Source of the DNA: Nocardioides sp. REDSEA-S33_B3
Lineage (GTDB): Bacteria; Actinomycetota; Actinomycetes; Propionibacteriales; Nocardioidaceae
NCBI GenBank assembly: GCA_001627335.1
Contig: LUPK01000024.1
Span: 1-40,140, forward strand
Length of the DNA stretch: 40,140 nucleotides
Direction of reading: 5' to 3'
In this document: piece after piece, positions 1-7,991 of the stretch
How positions within the stretch are numbered: the stretch's first letter is position 1
Layout of the letters: every line of letters starts with the position of its first letter
The notes under the pieces: model-generated
The model's database searches: none
Told to the model about the DNA's origin: nothing
What the model saw: only the letters and a program-made list of their open reading frames with translations
Position numbers and translations under genes: made by a program

Positions 1-2
1 GC

Positions 3-716
3 TACGGCATGACCGAGAGTCCGATGATCTGCCAGGGATCGCCGGGTGACACCGACGACCAGTTGGCCCACACCGAGGGCCATCCGGTCCACGCCGCGCT
101 GGTCACCATCTGCCGACCCGACGGGACCGAGTGCGAGCGGGGCGAGGAGGGCGAGGTGCGGATCTCCGGGCCGCAGCTCTTCAAGGGCTACCGCGACGAG
201 GCCCTGAACGTCGACGCCTTCGACGACCGGGGCCGGTTCCGCAGTGGCGACCTGGCCGTGATGCGCGACGACGGGCACGTCACGCTGACCGGCCGGCTCA
301 AGGACGTCATCATCCGGAAGGGCGAGAACATCGCCGCCAAGGAGATCGAGGACGTGCTGTACGCCCACCCGTCGGTCGGTGCCGTGGCCGTCATCGGACT
401 CCCCGACGTCGAACGGGGCGAGCGGGTCTGTGCGGTGGTCGAGACGGCCGAGGGCGCCGAGCCGCTGGGCTCCTTCGGCGCGGTCGTGGGCGCCACCATC
501 GGCTCGACCACCGCCGACCTGGCGTTCAACGGCCCGGTGCTCGCACCCGGCTTCGGTGCCCAGGGTGGCACCGTCGCCGACATCGCGCGGATCTTCGGCA
601 CGCAGGCTCGGCACGTGCTGCCGAGCTCCTCGCGCGAGGTCCTGCGGCTCGGCCCCGACGCCGGCGCCATGGCCGACGCCGTACGCCGCACCAACGAGGC
701 GCTGGCCGACCTGTGA
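3..716 (+). CDS. Chimeric ORF: acyl-CoA synthetase C-terminal part fused to PyrF tail (5' partial)
   Basis: The frame is open to the left edge; bases 3-8 encode YG just before the ATG at 9, giving YGMTE, the A5 motif of AMP-forming acyl-CoA synthetases. Then come GEVRISGPQLFKGY (A6), FRSGDLAV (A7) and GRLKDVIIRKGENIAAKEIE (A8), so this is the end of the large domain and the start of the small C-terminal domain. The family pattern holds to about GAEPL (near base 467). After that the protein does not continue to the expected end with the NPxGK catalytic lysine; it becomes the C-terminus of orotidine-5'-phosphate decarboxylase. As it stands the ligase half lacks its adenylation lysine. The fusion is in frame and has no internal stop. 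It may be an assembly join or a deletion; a working fused enzyme is very unlikely. Confidence 0.8.
   Translation, partial: YGMTESPMICQGSPGDTDDQLAHTEGHPVHAALVTICRPDGTECERGEEGEVRISGPQLFKGYRDEALNVDAFDDRGRFRSGDLAVMRDDGHVTLTGRLKDVIIRKGENIAAKEIEDVLYAHPSVGAVAVIGLPDVERGERVCAVVETAEGAEPLGSFGAVVGATIGSTTADLAFNGPVLAPGFGAQGGTVADIARIFGTQARHVLPSSSREVLRLGPDAGAMADAVRRTNEALADL
468..716 (+). pseudogene. pyrF: C-terminal fragment of orotidine-5'-phosphate decarboxylase
   Basis: About 82 residues matching the end of the long actinobacterial PyrF (OMP decarboxylase, last step of UMP synthesis): GSFGAVVGATIGS, NGPVLAPGFGAQGGT (the phosphate-binding region near the C-terminus) and LPSSSREVLRLGPD. The catalytic Asp/Lys residues in the N-terminal two-thirds are absent. 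Its place just before the lipoprotein and mihF is the normal actinobacterial position for pyrF, so this half belongs to the local backbone and the ligase half is the foreign partner. No other pyrF is visible in the window. Confidence 0.8.
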
Positions 717-1168
717 CCCGACCGCTGCCCGTGCTGCTCGGGCTCACCGTCGCCGCGCCCCTCCTGCTGGGGCTCGGCGGCTGCTCGTCGGACCCCTACG
801 AGACCTACTGCGAGCGGGTCGAGGAGCACCAGGCGGCGCTGGGAGAGGCCGTCGCCGCCGGGGGTCCGGACGCCCTGCTCGACGTGCTGGCCGAGCTGCG
901 GGACCTGCGCGACGCGGCGCCGTCCGACATCGCCGACGAGTGGCAGCAGGTGGTGGGCCGGCTCGAGGCGCTGCAGCGCGCGCTGGACGACGCCGGTGTC
1001 GACCCGGCGGACTACGACCGCGACGACCCGCCGGAGGGGCTGGACCCCGCCGATCGCACCGCGATCGATGCCGCCGCGCGGGAGCTGGTGCGCCCGGAGA
1101 CGGCCCAGTCGATGGCGTCGGTGGAGACCCAGGCCCGGGACGTGTGCCAGACGCCGTTGTACCTCTGA
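713..1168 (+). CDS. Small secreted lipoprotein, function unknown
   Basis: A 151-residue protein. The GTG start overlaps the pyrF stop in a GTGA arrangement, so it is translationally coupled. It has a short positive N-terminus (MTRPLP), a hydrophobic stretch and a lipobox LGGC followed by SSD, so it should be processed by signal peptidase II and anchored outside the membrane through Cys24 or near it. The rest is acidic and helical (YCERVEEHQAALGEAVAAGG and similar) with a second Cys near the end (DVCQTPLYL) that could pair with Cys of YCERV. A lipoprotein between pyrF and mihF is common in relatives. No catalytic motif was seen, and I cannot name a function. Confidence 0.75.
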   Translation: MTRPLPVLLGLTVAAPLLLGLGGCSSDPYETYCERVEEHQAALGEAVAAGGPDALLDVLAELRDLRDAAPSDIADEWQQVVGRLEALQRALDDAGVDPADYDRDDPPEGLDPADRTAIDAAARELVRPETAQSMASVETQARDVCQTPLYL

Positions 1169-1227
1169 CCCCCCAGCACAGCACGCCGCAGAGCGCTGGA
1201 CCACGGGACCGTCGAGTGGCGGGACGT

Positions 1228-1257
1228 TTGCCGGGCTCTGAGAGTTCTGACTAGATT
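1228..1257 (+). promoter_or_regulatory. Probable promoter for mihF-gmk-rpoZ
   Basis: TTGCCG at 1228-1233 and TAGATT at 1252-1257 are separated by 18 bp, a reasonable sigma-A-type promoter. The transcript would start about 60 bases upstream of the mihF GTG. It sits in the 154-base gap 1169-1322, which holds no other obvious feature. Confidence 0.4.
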
Positions 1258-1322
1258 GCCCACTTCAGGCCCACCCCATCTCGTGCTCCCATCTCGCACT
1301 CGCAGTCGAAGGACGACCACCT

Positions 1323-1646
1323 GTGGCACTCCCACCACTCACTCCCGAACAGCGTCAGGCGGCACTCGAGAAGGCCGCAGCGTCTCGACGGGAGCGGGCC
1401 GAGGTGAAGAACCGCCTCAAGAACTCCGGCGCTTCCATCGTCGAGGTGCTCCACGAGGGTCAGACCAACGAGGTCATCGGCAAGATGAAGGTCGTCGACC
1501 TGCTCCAGTCGATGCCGGGCCTGGGCAAGGTCCGCGCCCGCCAGGTGATGGAGCGGCTCGGCATCGCCGAGAGCCGGCGGGTCCGCGGGCTCGGCACCAA
1601 GCAGGTCGCCGCCCTCGAGAAGGAGTTCGGCGGCACCTCGGCGTGA
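1323..1646 (+). CDS. mihF: Actinobacterial integration host factor
   Basis: A 107-residue basic DNA-binding protein. [18 protein letters not shown] at the N-terminus and the motif [20 protein letters not shown], a helix-two-turns-helix like that of S13/H2TH proteins, are diagnostic of MihF/sIHF of mycobacteria and Streptomyces. It binds duplex DNA, is involved in nucleoid compaction, stimulates topoisomerase and phage integration, and is essential in mycobacteria. It has no sequence relation to the enterobacterial IHF heterodimer. The GTG start at 1323 gives the usual length. It is followed directly by gmk with a GTGA overlap, the standard actinobacterial arrangement. Confidence 0.93.
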   Translation: MALPPLTPEQRQAALEKAAASRRERAEVKNRLKNSGASIVEVLHEGQTNEVIGKMKVVDLLQSMPGLGKVRARQVMERLGIAESRRVRGLGTKQVAALEKEFGGTSA

Positions 1647-2281
1647 GCGCCCCGAACCACCCCGAGCAGCAGCGCCGCAGCCGGCTGGTCGTGCTGGCCG
1701 GCCCCACGGCCGTCGGCAAGGGCACCGTCGCGGCTGCCGTGCGCGACTCGCACCCCGACGTGTGGATCTCGGTCTCCGCGACGACGCGCGCGCCGCGACC
1801 CGGCGAGGTCGACGGGGTCCACTACCACTTCGTCTCCGACGACGAGTTCGACCGGATGGTCGCCGACGACGACCTGCTGGAGTGGGCGGTCGTGCACAAG
1901 GCGGCCCGCTACGGCACGCCGCGCGGTCCGGTCGAGCAGGCGCTGCGCGCCGGACGACCCTCCATGCTCGAGATCGACCTGCAGGGGGCGCGTCAGGTGC
2001 GTCGCACCATGCCCGACGCGCTGTTCGTGTTCCTCAAGCCCCCGTCGTGGGACGAGCTGGTCCGCCGGCTGGTCGGCCGGGGCACCGAGACCGAGGAGGA
2101 GCGCGAGCGGCGCCTGGTCACCGCACGCGAGGAGCTGGCCGCCGAGCCGGAGTTCGACGTGACCATCGTCAACCACGAAGTTCGTGCCGCCGCCGACGAC
2201 TTGGTAACCTTGATGATGCTCGACCCCGAGGCCGCCGTCCCGGCGCCCCGCGGGTCCACATCTTTGTCCAACGACTCGTGA
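1643..2281 (+). CDS. gmk: Guanylate kinase
   Basis: A 212-residue enzyme converting GMP and ATP to GDP and ADP. The P-loop is [10 protein letters not shown] (a variant of GPSGxGKGT) near residues 18-27. It is followed by [20 protein letters not shown] (GMP-binding Ser/Arg/Tyr residues), [14 protein letters not shown] and [13 protein letters not shown], all standard guanylate-kinase blocks. The GTG at 1643 overlaps the mihF stop (GTGA), which fixes the start and gives the normal family length. The last ~20 residues (after LMMLDPEA) are a Pro/Ser-rich tail without known role. Confidence 0.95.
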   Translation: MSAPNHPEQQRRSRLVVLAGPTAVGKGTVAAAVRDSHPDVWISVSATTRAPRPGEVDGVHYHFVSDDEFDRMVADDDLLEWAVVHKAARYGTPRGPVEQALRAGRPSMLEIDLQGARQVRRTMPDALFVFLKPPSWDELVRRLVGRGTETEEERERRLVTAREELAAEPEFDVTIVNHEVRAAADDLVTLMMLDPEAAVPAPRGSTSLSNDS

Positions 2282-2295
2282 GGAACGCCAGACCT

Positions 2296-2625
2296 GTGTC
2301 TGCTCCCAACATCGCCGCCGAGGGCGTCACCAACCCCTCGATCGACGACCTGCTGACCAAGACGGACAGCAAGTACCAGCTGGTCCTCTACGGCGCCAAG
2401 CGCGCCCGACAGATCAACGCCTACTACTCCCAGCTCGGCGAGGGCCTGCTGGAGTACGTCGGTCCGCTCGTGGAGACCCACGTGCAGGAGAAGCCGCTCT
2501 CGATCGCGCTGCGCGAGATCAACGAGGACCTCCTGACCTGCGAGCACGTCGACCCCGCCGAACTCGCCGCCGAGGAGGCCGCCGCCCAGGCCGCCGCCGC
2601 GGACGCTGCGACCGGTCTGGAGTGA
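2296..2625 (+). CDS. rpoZ: RNA polymerase omega subunit
   Basis: A 109-residue protein. The core signature is [20 protein letters not shown] followed by [11 protein letters not shown], the conserved omega region that wraps the beta' C-terminus and assists RNA polymerase assembly. The middle ([19 protein letters not shown]) is the actinobacterial extension. The C-terminus is Ala/Glu-rich. The GTG at 2296 has a GAGGAA ribosome site just upstream. It lies 14 bases after gmk, in the conserved mihF-gmk-rpoZ-coaBC order. Confidence 0.94.
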   Translation: MSAPNIAAEGVTNPSIDDLLTKTDSKYQLVLYGAKRARQINAYYSQLGEGLLEYVGPLVETHVQEKPLSIALREINEDLLTCEHVDPAELAAEEAAAQAAAADAATGLE

Positions 2626-2635
2626 CGCTCCGCCT

Positions 2636-3949
2636 GTGACGGAGCCACGCACCACCGCTGAGGCCGCTTCCCCGACGGGGGAGCGGCTCTCTGCGATTTC
2701 TGAGGGCGCTCCCCACGACGTCGCGGCCGACCGGCCCCGCGTGGTGCTGGGCGTGGGCGGCGGCATCGCGGCGTACAAAGCCTGCGAGCTGCTGCGCCGC
2801 TTCACCGAGTCCGGCCACGACGTCACCGTCGTGCCGACCGCCTCGGCCCTGCAGTTCGTGGGGGCGCCCACGTGGTCGGCGCTGTCCGGCAAGCCGGTCA
2901 GCGACCAGGTCTGGGATCGCGTCCACGAGGTGCCGCACGTGCGCATCGGTCAGCAGGCCGACCTCGTCGTCGTGGCCCCCACCACCGCCGACCTGCTGGC
3001 CAAGGCCGCGCACGGCCTGGCCGACGACCTGCTCACCAACACCCTGCTCACGGCCCGCTGCCCGGTCGTCCTGGTGCCGGCGATGCACACCGAGATGTGG
3101 GAGCACCCCGCCACTCGCGCCAACGTCGCCACCCTGCGCGAGCGCGGCGTCCTGGTCGTCGAGCCCGCCGAGGGTCGACTGACCGGCGCCGACACCGGCA
3201 AGGGCCGGCTGCCCGAGCCCGCGGAGGTCTTCGCGTTCTGCCGCGAGGTCCTCGAGCGTGACGGCGAGACCGGTCGTGACCTCGAGGGACGCCGCGTCGT
3301 GGTGAGCGCCGGTGGCACGCGGGAGTACCTCGACCCGGTGCGCTTCCTCGGCAACCGCTCCTCGGGGCTGCAGGGCTACGCCCTGGCCCGGGCCGCGGCC
3401 AGCCGCGGCGCCAAGGTCACGCTGGTGGCCGCCAACACCGCGCTCGCCGACCCGGCCGGGGTCGACGTCGTGCCCGTGGAGACCACCGCCGAGCTGCGCG
3501 AGGCCGTCCTGACGGCCGCGGCCGGTGCCGATGCGGTCGTGATGGCAGCCGCCCCTGCCGACTTCCGCCCGCTCGCGCGCAGCGACGCCAAGATCAAGAA
3601 GGCCGAGGACGGCTCGGCCCCGGCCATCGAGCTGGAGCAGAACCCCGACATCCTGCGCGAGCTGGCCGCCGAGCGCTCCGTGGCCGGCCAGGTGGTCGTC
3701 GGGTTCGCCGCCGAGACCGGCGACGCCACCGGCTCGGTCCTCGACCTGGCCCGCGCCAAGCTCGCCCGCAAGGGCTGCGACCTGCTCGTGGTCAACGACG
3801 TCAGCGGGGGAGCGGTCTTCGGCAGCCCCGACAACGAGGCCGTGATCCTCGAGGCCGACGGGTCCTACGTCGAGGTCCCGCACGGCTCCAAGGGCGCCCT
3901 CGCCCACGCCATCTGGGACTGCGTCACCGCACGTTGGGCCGCCGTCTAG
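2636..3949 (+). CDS. coaBC: Phosphopantothenoylcysteine decarboxylase / phosphopantothenate-cysteine ligase
   Basis: A bifunctional flavoenzyme of coenzyme A synthesis, 437 residues. The CoaC half starts at about residue 35 with [19 protein letters not shown] (FMN binding) and contains [15 protein letters not shown] (catalytic His region) and PAMHTEMW, the actinobacterial form of the PxMNxxMW substrate motif. The CoaB half begins near [20 protein letters not shown], then ELEQNPDIL and VGFAAET, for CTP-dependent ligation of cysteine. The first ~34 residues are a low-complexity extension; no better in-frame start close to VVLGV was found, so the GTG at 2636 (10 bases after rpoZ) is kept. Confidence 0.94.
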   Translation: MTEPRTTAEAASPTGERLSAISEGAPHDVAADRPRVVLGVGGGIAAYKACELLRRFTESGHDVTVVPTASALQFVGAPTWSALSGKPVSDQVWDRVHEVPHVRIGQQADLVVVAPTTADLLAKAAHGLADDLLTNTLLTARCPVVLVPAMHTEMWEHPATRANVATLRERGVLVVEPAEGRLTGADTGKGRLPEPAEVFAFCREVLERDGETGRDLEGRRVVVSAGGTREYLDPVRFLGNRSSGLQGYALARAAASRGAKVTLVAANTALADPAGVDVVPVETTAELREAVLTAAAGADAVVMAAAPADFRPLARSDAKIKKAEDGSAPAIELEQNPDILRELAAERSVAGQVVVGFAAETGDATGSVLDLARAKLARKGCDLLVVNDVSGGAVFGSPDNEAVILEADGSYVEVPHGSKGALAHAIWDCVTARWAAV

Positions 3950-3952
3950 GCT
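3947..3952 (+). promoter_or_regulatory. Probable -10 element for a leaderless metK transcript
   Basis: TAGGCT (TANNNT) lies 7 bases before the metK ATG and overlaps the coaBC stop codon. That spacing puts the predicted transcription start at the A of ATG. No convincing -35 was found. No SAM riboswitch can fit in the 10-base gap. Confidence 0.45.
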
Positions 3953-3959
3953 GTCCCGC

Positions 3960-5159
3960 ATGACGGGACGCCTGTTCACCTCCGAGTCCGTGACCGAGGG
4001 TCACCCGGACAAGATCGCCGACCAGATCAGCGACGCTGTCCTCGACGAGATGCTGCGCCAGGACGCGCACTCGCGGGTCGCCGTCGAGACGCTGCTGACC
4101 ACGGGACTGGTGGTGGTGGCTGGCGAGGTGACCACGACCGGCTACGTCGACATCAAGTCGATCGTGCGTCAGAAGATCCTCGACATCGGCTACGACCACT
4201 CCGACAAGGGCTTCGACGGCACGACCTGCGGCGTCATGGTCGCGATCGGCGGCCAGTCCGGTGACATCGCCCAGGGCGTCGACACCGGCTACGAGTCGCG
4301 CCTGGAGGAGTCCGTCGACGCGATGGACAAGCAGGGCGCCGGTGACCAGGGGCTGATGTTCGGCTACGCCTGCGACGACACCCCCGAGCTGATGCCGCTG
4401 CCGATCAAGATCGCCCAGACGCTCTCGGAGCGGCTCACGGCGGTCCGCAAGGACGGCACGCTGCCCTACCTGCGTCCCGACGGGAAGACCCAGGTCACCA
4501 TCGAGTACGACGACCAGGCCCGCGCGGTCCGCGTCGACACCGTGGTGCTCTCCACCCAGCACGAGGCCGGCATCGACCTCGACACCCGCCTGCAGCCCGA
4601 CATCGCCAAGCACGTCATCGCCCCGGTGCTCGAGCAGTTCGACATCGACTCCGACGGCTACCGCCTGCTGGTGAACCCGACCGGCACGTTCGTGGTCGGT
4701 GGTCCGATGGGTGACGCCGGTCTGACCGGGCGCAAGATCATCGTCGACACCTACGGCGGCATGGCCCGTCACGGTGGTGGCGCGTTCTCGGGCAAGGACC
4801 CCTCGAAGGTCGACCGCTCCGCGGCGTACGCGATGCGCTGGGTGGCCAAGAACGTCGTGGCCGCGGGCCTGGCCCGCCGCTGCGAGGTGCAGGTCGCCTA
4901 CGCGATCGGCAAGGCGCAGCCCGTGGGTGTGTTCGTGGAGACCTTCGGCACCGGCACGGTGGCCGACGAGAAGATCCAGGCCGCGGTGCTCGAGGTCTTC
5001 GACCTGCGTCCGGCCGCGATCATCCACGACCTCGACCTGCTGCGGCCGATCTACGCCAAGACCGCCGCCTACGGCCACTTCGGTCGCGAGCTGCCCGACT
5101 TCACCTGGGAGCGCACCGACCGCGCCGAGGCCCTCAAGGCCGCCGTCTCCGCCGGCTGA
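3960..5159 (+). CDS. metK: S-adenosylmethionine synthetase
   Basis: A 399-residue cytosolic enzyme making SAM from methionine and ATP. All hallmark motifs are present: [20 protein letters not shown] at the N-terminus (His and Asp of the active site), [12 protein letters not shown] (family signature 1) and [20 protein letters not shown] (signature 2, phosphate binding). The length is normal. The ATG at 3960 is the only sensible start, with no Shine-Dalgarno and a -10-like TAGGCT just upstream. It is 10 bases from coaBC, and the gene ends before a strong hairpin, so it is probably the last gene of the mihF-metK cluster. Confidence 0.97.
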   Translation: MTGRLFTSESVTEGHPDKIADQISDAVLDEMLRQDAHSRVAVETLLTTGLVVVAGEVTTTGYVDIKSIVRQKILDIGYDHSDKGFDGTTCGVMVAIGGQSGDIAQGVDTGYESRLEESVDAMDKQGAGDQGLMFGYACDDTPELMPLPIKIAQTLSERLTAVRKDGTLPYLRPDGKTQVTIEYDDQARAVRVDTVVLSTQHEAGIDLDTRLQPDIAKHVIAPVLEQFDIDSDGYRLLVNPTGTFVVGGPMGDAGLTGRKIIVDTYGGMARHGGGAFSGKDPSKVDRSAAYAMRWVAKNVVAAGLARRCEVQVAYAIGKAQPVGVFVETFGTGTVADEKIQAAVLEVFDLRPAAIIHDLDLLRPIYAKTAAYGHFGRELPDFTWERTDRAEALKAAVSAG

Positions 5160-5172
5160 GACCGCACAACCC

Positions 5173-5204
5173 GTCGAGCCGGCGTATCAATACGCCGGTT
5201 CGAC
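5173..5204 (+). terminator. Strong hairpin between metK and priA
   Basis: GTCGAGCCGGCGTA (5173-5186), loop TCAA, TACGCCGGTTCGAC (5191-5204): a 14-bp stem with a single G-U pair. There is no following T-run, as is usual for high-GC actinobacterial terminators. It starts 13 bases after the metK stop. Confidence 0.65.
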
Positions 5205-5246
5205 GTGCCTGCCGGCAGCGGGTCGGGGGACGTCGGTGAGGGCTGG

Positions 5247-5252
5247 TAGAAC
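5247..5252 (+). promoter_or_regulatory. Possible -10 element for leaderless priA
   Basis: TAGAAC lies 6 bases before the priA ATG. It is an imperfect TANNNT hexamer but sits in the same place as the better examples upstream of metK, def and hisE. No clear -35. Confidence 0.3.
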
Positions 5253-5258
5253 TCGCCC

Positions 5259-7331
5259 ATGCCCAGCACGCCCGAGGACCAGCCCGAGCTGATCCCAGGC
5301 ATGGTGCGCTCGAGCGTCAAGCAGGCCCAGGCGAAGGCGCGCGCCACCCGGGAGCGCAAGGCCGCCGGCGCCACGATCACCGACGTCGACCCCGTGGCCC
5401 GGGTGCTGCTCGACCTCCCGCTGGCCCACCTCGACCGGCCCTTCGACTTCTCGGTGCCGGAGACGATGGCGCAGGCCGCCCAGCCGGGCGTGCGGGTCAA
5501 GGTCCGCTTCGCCGGCCAGGAGGCCGACGGGTTCGTCCTGCAGCGGCTCGCCGAGAGCGACCACCCCGGTCCGCTCCAGCCGCTGCGCCGCGTCGTCAGC
5601 CCCGAGCAGGTGCTGACCCCCGAGGTGCTGGGGCTGGTGGGCGAGGTCGCCACGAGGTACGCCGGCACCCGCGACGACGTGCTCCGGCTGGCCGTCCCGC
5701 CGCGGCACGCCACGACCGAGCAGGAGCCGCCGGGCGAGCCCGCCGGCGTCGTGCCTCGCGACCCTGCGGCGGCAGCCGCCGCCTGGGCCGACCACCCGCT
5801 GGCGGGTGCCTGGTTGTCGCACCTGCGCGAGGGCGCCGCACCCCGCGCGGTGTGGAACCCACCGCCCTCGGCGGACTGGCCGCGGCTGGTGGCGGAGGCG
5901 GCCCTGAGCGCACCCGGCGGCGTGGTCGTCTGCGTCCCGGACGGGAAGGACGTCGAGCGGGTCGACGCCGCGCTGCGCGCGACGGGGGAGCCCGAGCAGC
6001 ACGCCGTGCTCACCGCCGACTCCGGCCCGGCCGCGCGCTACCGCTCCTTCCTGCGGTTGCTGCGCGGCGAGCGCCGCATCGCCGTCGGAACCCGGGCGGC
6101 TGCGTTCGCCCCCGTGCGCGACCTGGCGCTCGTGGTCGTCTGGGACGACGGCGACGACCTGCACGCCGAGCCCCGGGCGCCCTACCCCCACACCCGCGAG
6201 ACCCTGCTGCTGCGCGCCGACCGTGCGGGGGCGGCCGTGCTCGTGGGCGGGTTCTCGCGCAGCGTCGAGTGCCACCACCTCGTGCACAGCGGGTGGGCCC
6301 ACGAGCTCACAGCGCCGCGCGAGGTCCTGCGCCGCTCGGTGACCACCGCCGTCGCGGGCGCGACCGAGCACGACCTCGCCCGTGACACCGCCGCCCGTGC
6401 CGCGCGCATCCCCAAGCAGGTGCACGACCTGCTCCGGGAGGCCGCGCAGGAGGGGCCGGTGCTGGTGCAGAACCCCCGCCACGGCTACGTTCCCGCGCTG
6501 GCCTGCGAGCGCTGCCGCACCCCCGCCCGGTGCTCGGCCTGCACGGGCCCGCTGCGACTGGGCTCGCCGACCGAGCCACCCGCCTGCCGCTGGTGCGGCG
6601 AGGCGGCGCCGGCCTGGGCGTGCCCCGAGTGCGGGCACCGTGGGCTGCGTGCTCCGGTCATCGGGCAGTCCCGCACCGCCGAGGAGATCGGTCGTGCCCT
6701 GCCGCGGGTGCGGGTGCGCACCTCCGCCCGCGACGGCGTCCTCGCCCACATCGACGGGCGTCCGCAGGTCGTGGTGGCCACGCCGGGCGCCGAGCCGGTC
6801 GCGGAGGGCGGCTACGCCGCGGTCGTGCTGCTCGACACCTGGCTGCTGCTCTCGCGGCCCGACCTGCGCACCGAGGAGGAGGCCTTGCGTCGCTGGGCCA
6901 ACGCCGTCGCCCTCGTCCGGCCCGGCGGTCGTGCGCTGGTCGTGGGCGACCCGACCCATCCCGCCGTGCAGGCGCTGGTGCGCTGGGACGTCGCCGGGTA
7001 CGCCGCTCGCGAGGCATCGAGTCGCGTGGAGGCCCACCTGCCCCCGGCGACCCGGCTCGCGACCCTCACCGGGGCCCCCGGTGCACTGGACGACGCGCTC
7101 ACCCTGCTCGACGTCCCGGAGCCGGTGGAGGTCCTGGGTCCGGTCGACGTCGCCGACGGCCCCGGGGCCGGGGCCGGGGCCGGCGAGCCGGGGGAGCGCC
7201 AGCGGGTCGTCGTCCGCGTCCCCCGCGCCCACGGGTCCCGCCTCTCGGCCTCCCTCGGCGAGCTCCAGCGACTCCGCTCCGCGCGCAAGCTCGACCCCGT
7301 CCGCATCCAGGTCGACCCGCCCACCCTCTGA
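5259..7331 (+). CDS. priA: Primosomal protein N' homologue, actinobacterial PriA without helicase motifs
   Basis: A 690-residue protein. The N-terminal DNA-binding domain (VARVLLDLPLAHLDRPFDFS, GVRVKVRFAGQEADGFVL) matches the 3'BD of PriA. The zinc region has eight cysteines as four pairs: CERC, CSAC, CRWC and CPEC (about residues 417-455). The Walker A motif expected after the N-terminal domain is missing; the region reads GGVVVCVPDGKDVERV, and the DEAH box is replaced by VVWDDGDDL. This matches the known actinobacterial PriA proteins, which probably cannot unwind DNA and may only help reload the replisome. A GGGGCC hexamer repeat at 7164-7181 encodes a Gly/Ala stretch. It stands alone between hairpin 5173-5204 and the repeat array 7334-7399. 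Confidence 0.9.
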   Translation: MPSTPEDQPELIPGMVRSSVKQAQAKARATRERKAAGATITDVDPVARVLLDLPLAHLDRPFDFSVPETMAQAAQPGVRVKVRFAGQEADGFVLQRLAESDHPGPLQPLRRVVSPEQVLTPEVLGLVGEVATRYAGTRDDVLRLAVPPRHATTEQEPPGEPAGVVPRDPAAAAAAWADHPLAGAWLSHLREGAAPRAVWNPPPSADWPRLVAEAALSAPGGVVVCVPDGKDVERVDAALRATGEPEQHAVLTADSGPAARYRSFLRLLRGERRIAVGTRAAAFAPVRDLALVVVWDDGDDLHAEPRAPYPHTRETLLLRADRAGAAVLVGGFSRSVECHHLVHSGWAHELTAPREVLRRSVTTAVAGATEHDLARDTAARAARIPKQVHDLLREAAQEGPVLVQNPRHGYVPALACERCRTPARCSACTGPLRLGSPTEPPACRWCGEAAPAWACPECGHRGLRAPVIGQSRTAEEIGRALPRVRVRTSARDGVLAHIDGRPQVVVATPGAEPVAEGGYAAVVLLDTWLLLSRPDLRTEEEALRRWANAVALVRPGGRALVVGDPTHPAVQALVRWDVAGYAAREASSRVEAHLPPATRLATLTGAPGALDDALTLLDVPEPVEVLGPVDVADGPGAGAGAGEPGERQRVVVRVPRAHGSRLSASLGELQRLRSARKLDPVRIQVDPPTL

Positions 7332-7333
7332 CC

Positions 7334-7399
7334 GCCGAGAGGTCGCTGGCGCACGGCCGAGAGGTCGCTGGCGCACGGCCCAGAGGTCACTCGCGCACG
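7334..7399 (+). repeat. 22-bp tandem repeat, three units (array 1)
   Basis: Three consecutive 22-bp units at 7334-7355, 7356-7377 and 7378-7399. Each begins GCC(G/C)AGAGGTC and ends CGCACG. Units 1 and 2 are identical; unit 3 differs at three positions. The array starts just after the priA stop and fills most of the gap before def. A related four-unit array with the same period and ends lies at 24235-24322. There are no spacers, so it is not CRISPR. Role unknown. Confidence 0.9.
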
Positions 7400-7430
7400 C
7401 CGGAGTTCGGAGTGCCCCACCCGGCGCACC

Positions 7431-7436
7431 TACACT
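7431..7436 (+). promoter_or_regulatory. Probable -10 element for leaderless def
   Basis: TACACT (TANNNT) ends 7 bases before the def ATG at 7444. TTCGGA at 7406-7411 is a weak -35 candidate with 19-bp spacing. No Shine-Dalgarno precedes the ATG. Confidence 0.45.
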
Positions 7437-7443
7437 CCGGCCC

Positions 7444-7989
7444 ATGGCAGTCCAGCCGATCCGCCTCTTCGGTGACCCGATCCTGCGCAAGCCGGCCATC
7501 GAGGTCGTCGACTTCGACAAGGAGCTGCGCCGTCTGGTGCAGGACCTCACCGACACCATGCTCGCCGCACCCGGAGCCGGTCTCGCCGCGCCGCAGATCG
7601 GCGTCGGCCTCCGGGTCTTCACCTGGAACGTCGAGGGCGAGGTCGGCCACCTGGTCAACCCGACGCTGGAGCTCTCGGAGGAGCAGCAGGACGGTCTCGA
7701 GGGCTGCCTGTCGATCCCCGAGCTGACCTTCGAGTGCCTGCGTGCGCTGTCGGTGGTCGCCAACGGTTTCGACATGCACGGCGAGCCGGTCACCATCCAC
7801 GGCAGTGACTACCTGGCTCGGGCGATCCAGCACGAGACCGACCACCTCGACGGCGTGCTGTTCGTCGACCGGCTCGACGAGCAGACCCGCAAGGCCGCCA
7901 TGAAGGAGATCCGCGAGGCGGAGTGGTTCGGTGCCGCTCCGCCGACCGTGAAGCTCTCCCCGCACCCGATGAGAGGACTGGGCATCTAG
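7444..7989 (+). CDS. def: Peptide deformylase
   Basis: A 181-residue metalloenzyme that removes the formyl group from the initiator methionine of new proteins. The three family motifs are [10 protein letters not shown] (motif 1), EGCLSIPE (motif 2, metal-binding Cys about residue 88) and QHETDHLDG (motif 3, HExxH with His130, Glu131 and His134). This is the actinobacterial type. The ATG at 7444 gives the usual N-terminus ([14 protein letters not shown]). It is followed after 2 bases by fmt, which adds the formyl group that Def removes, the classic pairing. Confidence 0.96.
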   Translation: MAVQPIRLFGDPILRKPAIEVVDFDKELRRLVQDLTDTMLAAPGAGLAAPQIGVGLRVFTWNVEGEVGHLVNPTLELSEEQQDGLEGCLSIPELTFECLRALSVVANGFDMHGEPVTIHGSDYLARAIQHETDHLDGVLFVDRLDEQTRKAAMKEIREAEWFGAAPPTVKLSPHPMRGLGI

Positions 7990-7991
7990 TC

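Noticed and set aside
3950..3959. SAM riboswitch before metK
   Set aside because: Only 10 bases separate coaBC and metK, with a -10 element in place.
7334..7399. CRISPR-like array
   Set aside because: Units are directly adjacent without spacers and there are no cas genes; it is a simple tandem repeat.
5187..7796. 869-residue open frame on the minus strand opposite priA/def
   Set aside because: Antisense shadow with low-complexity composition; both plus-strand genes have diagnostic motifs.
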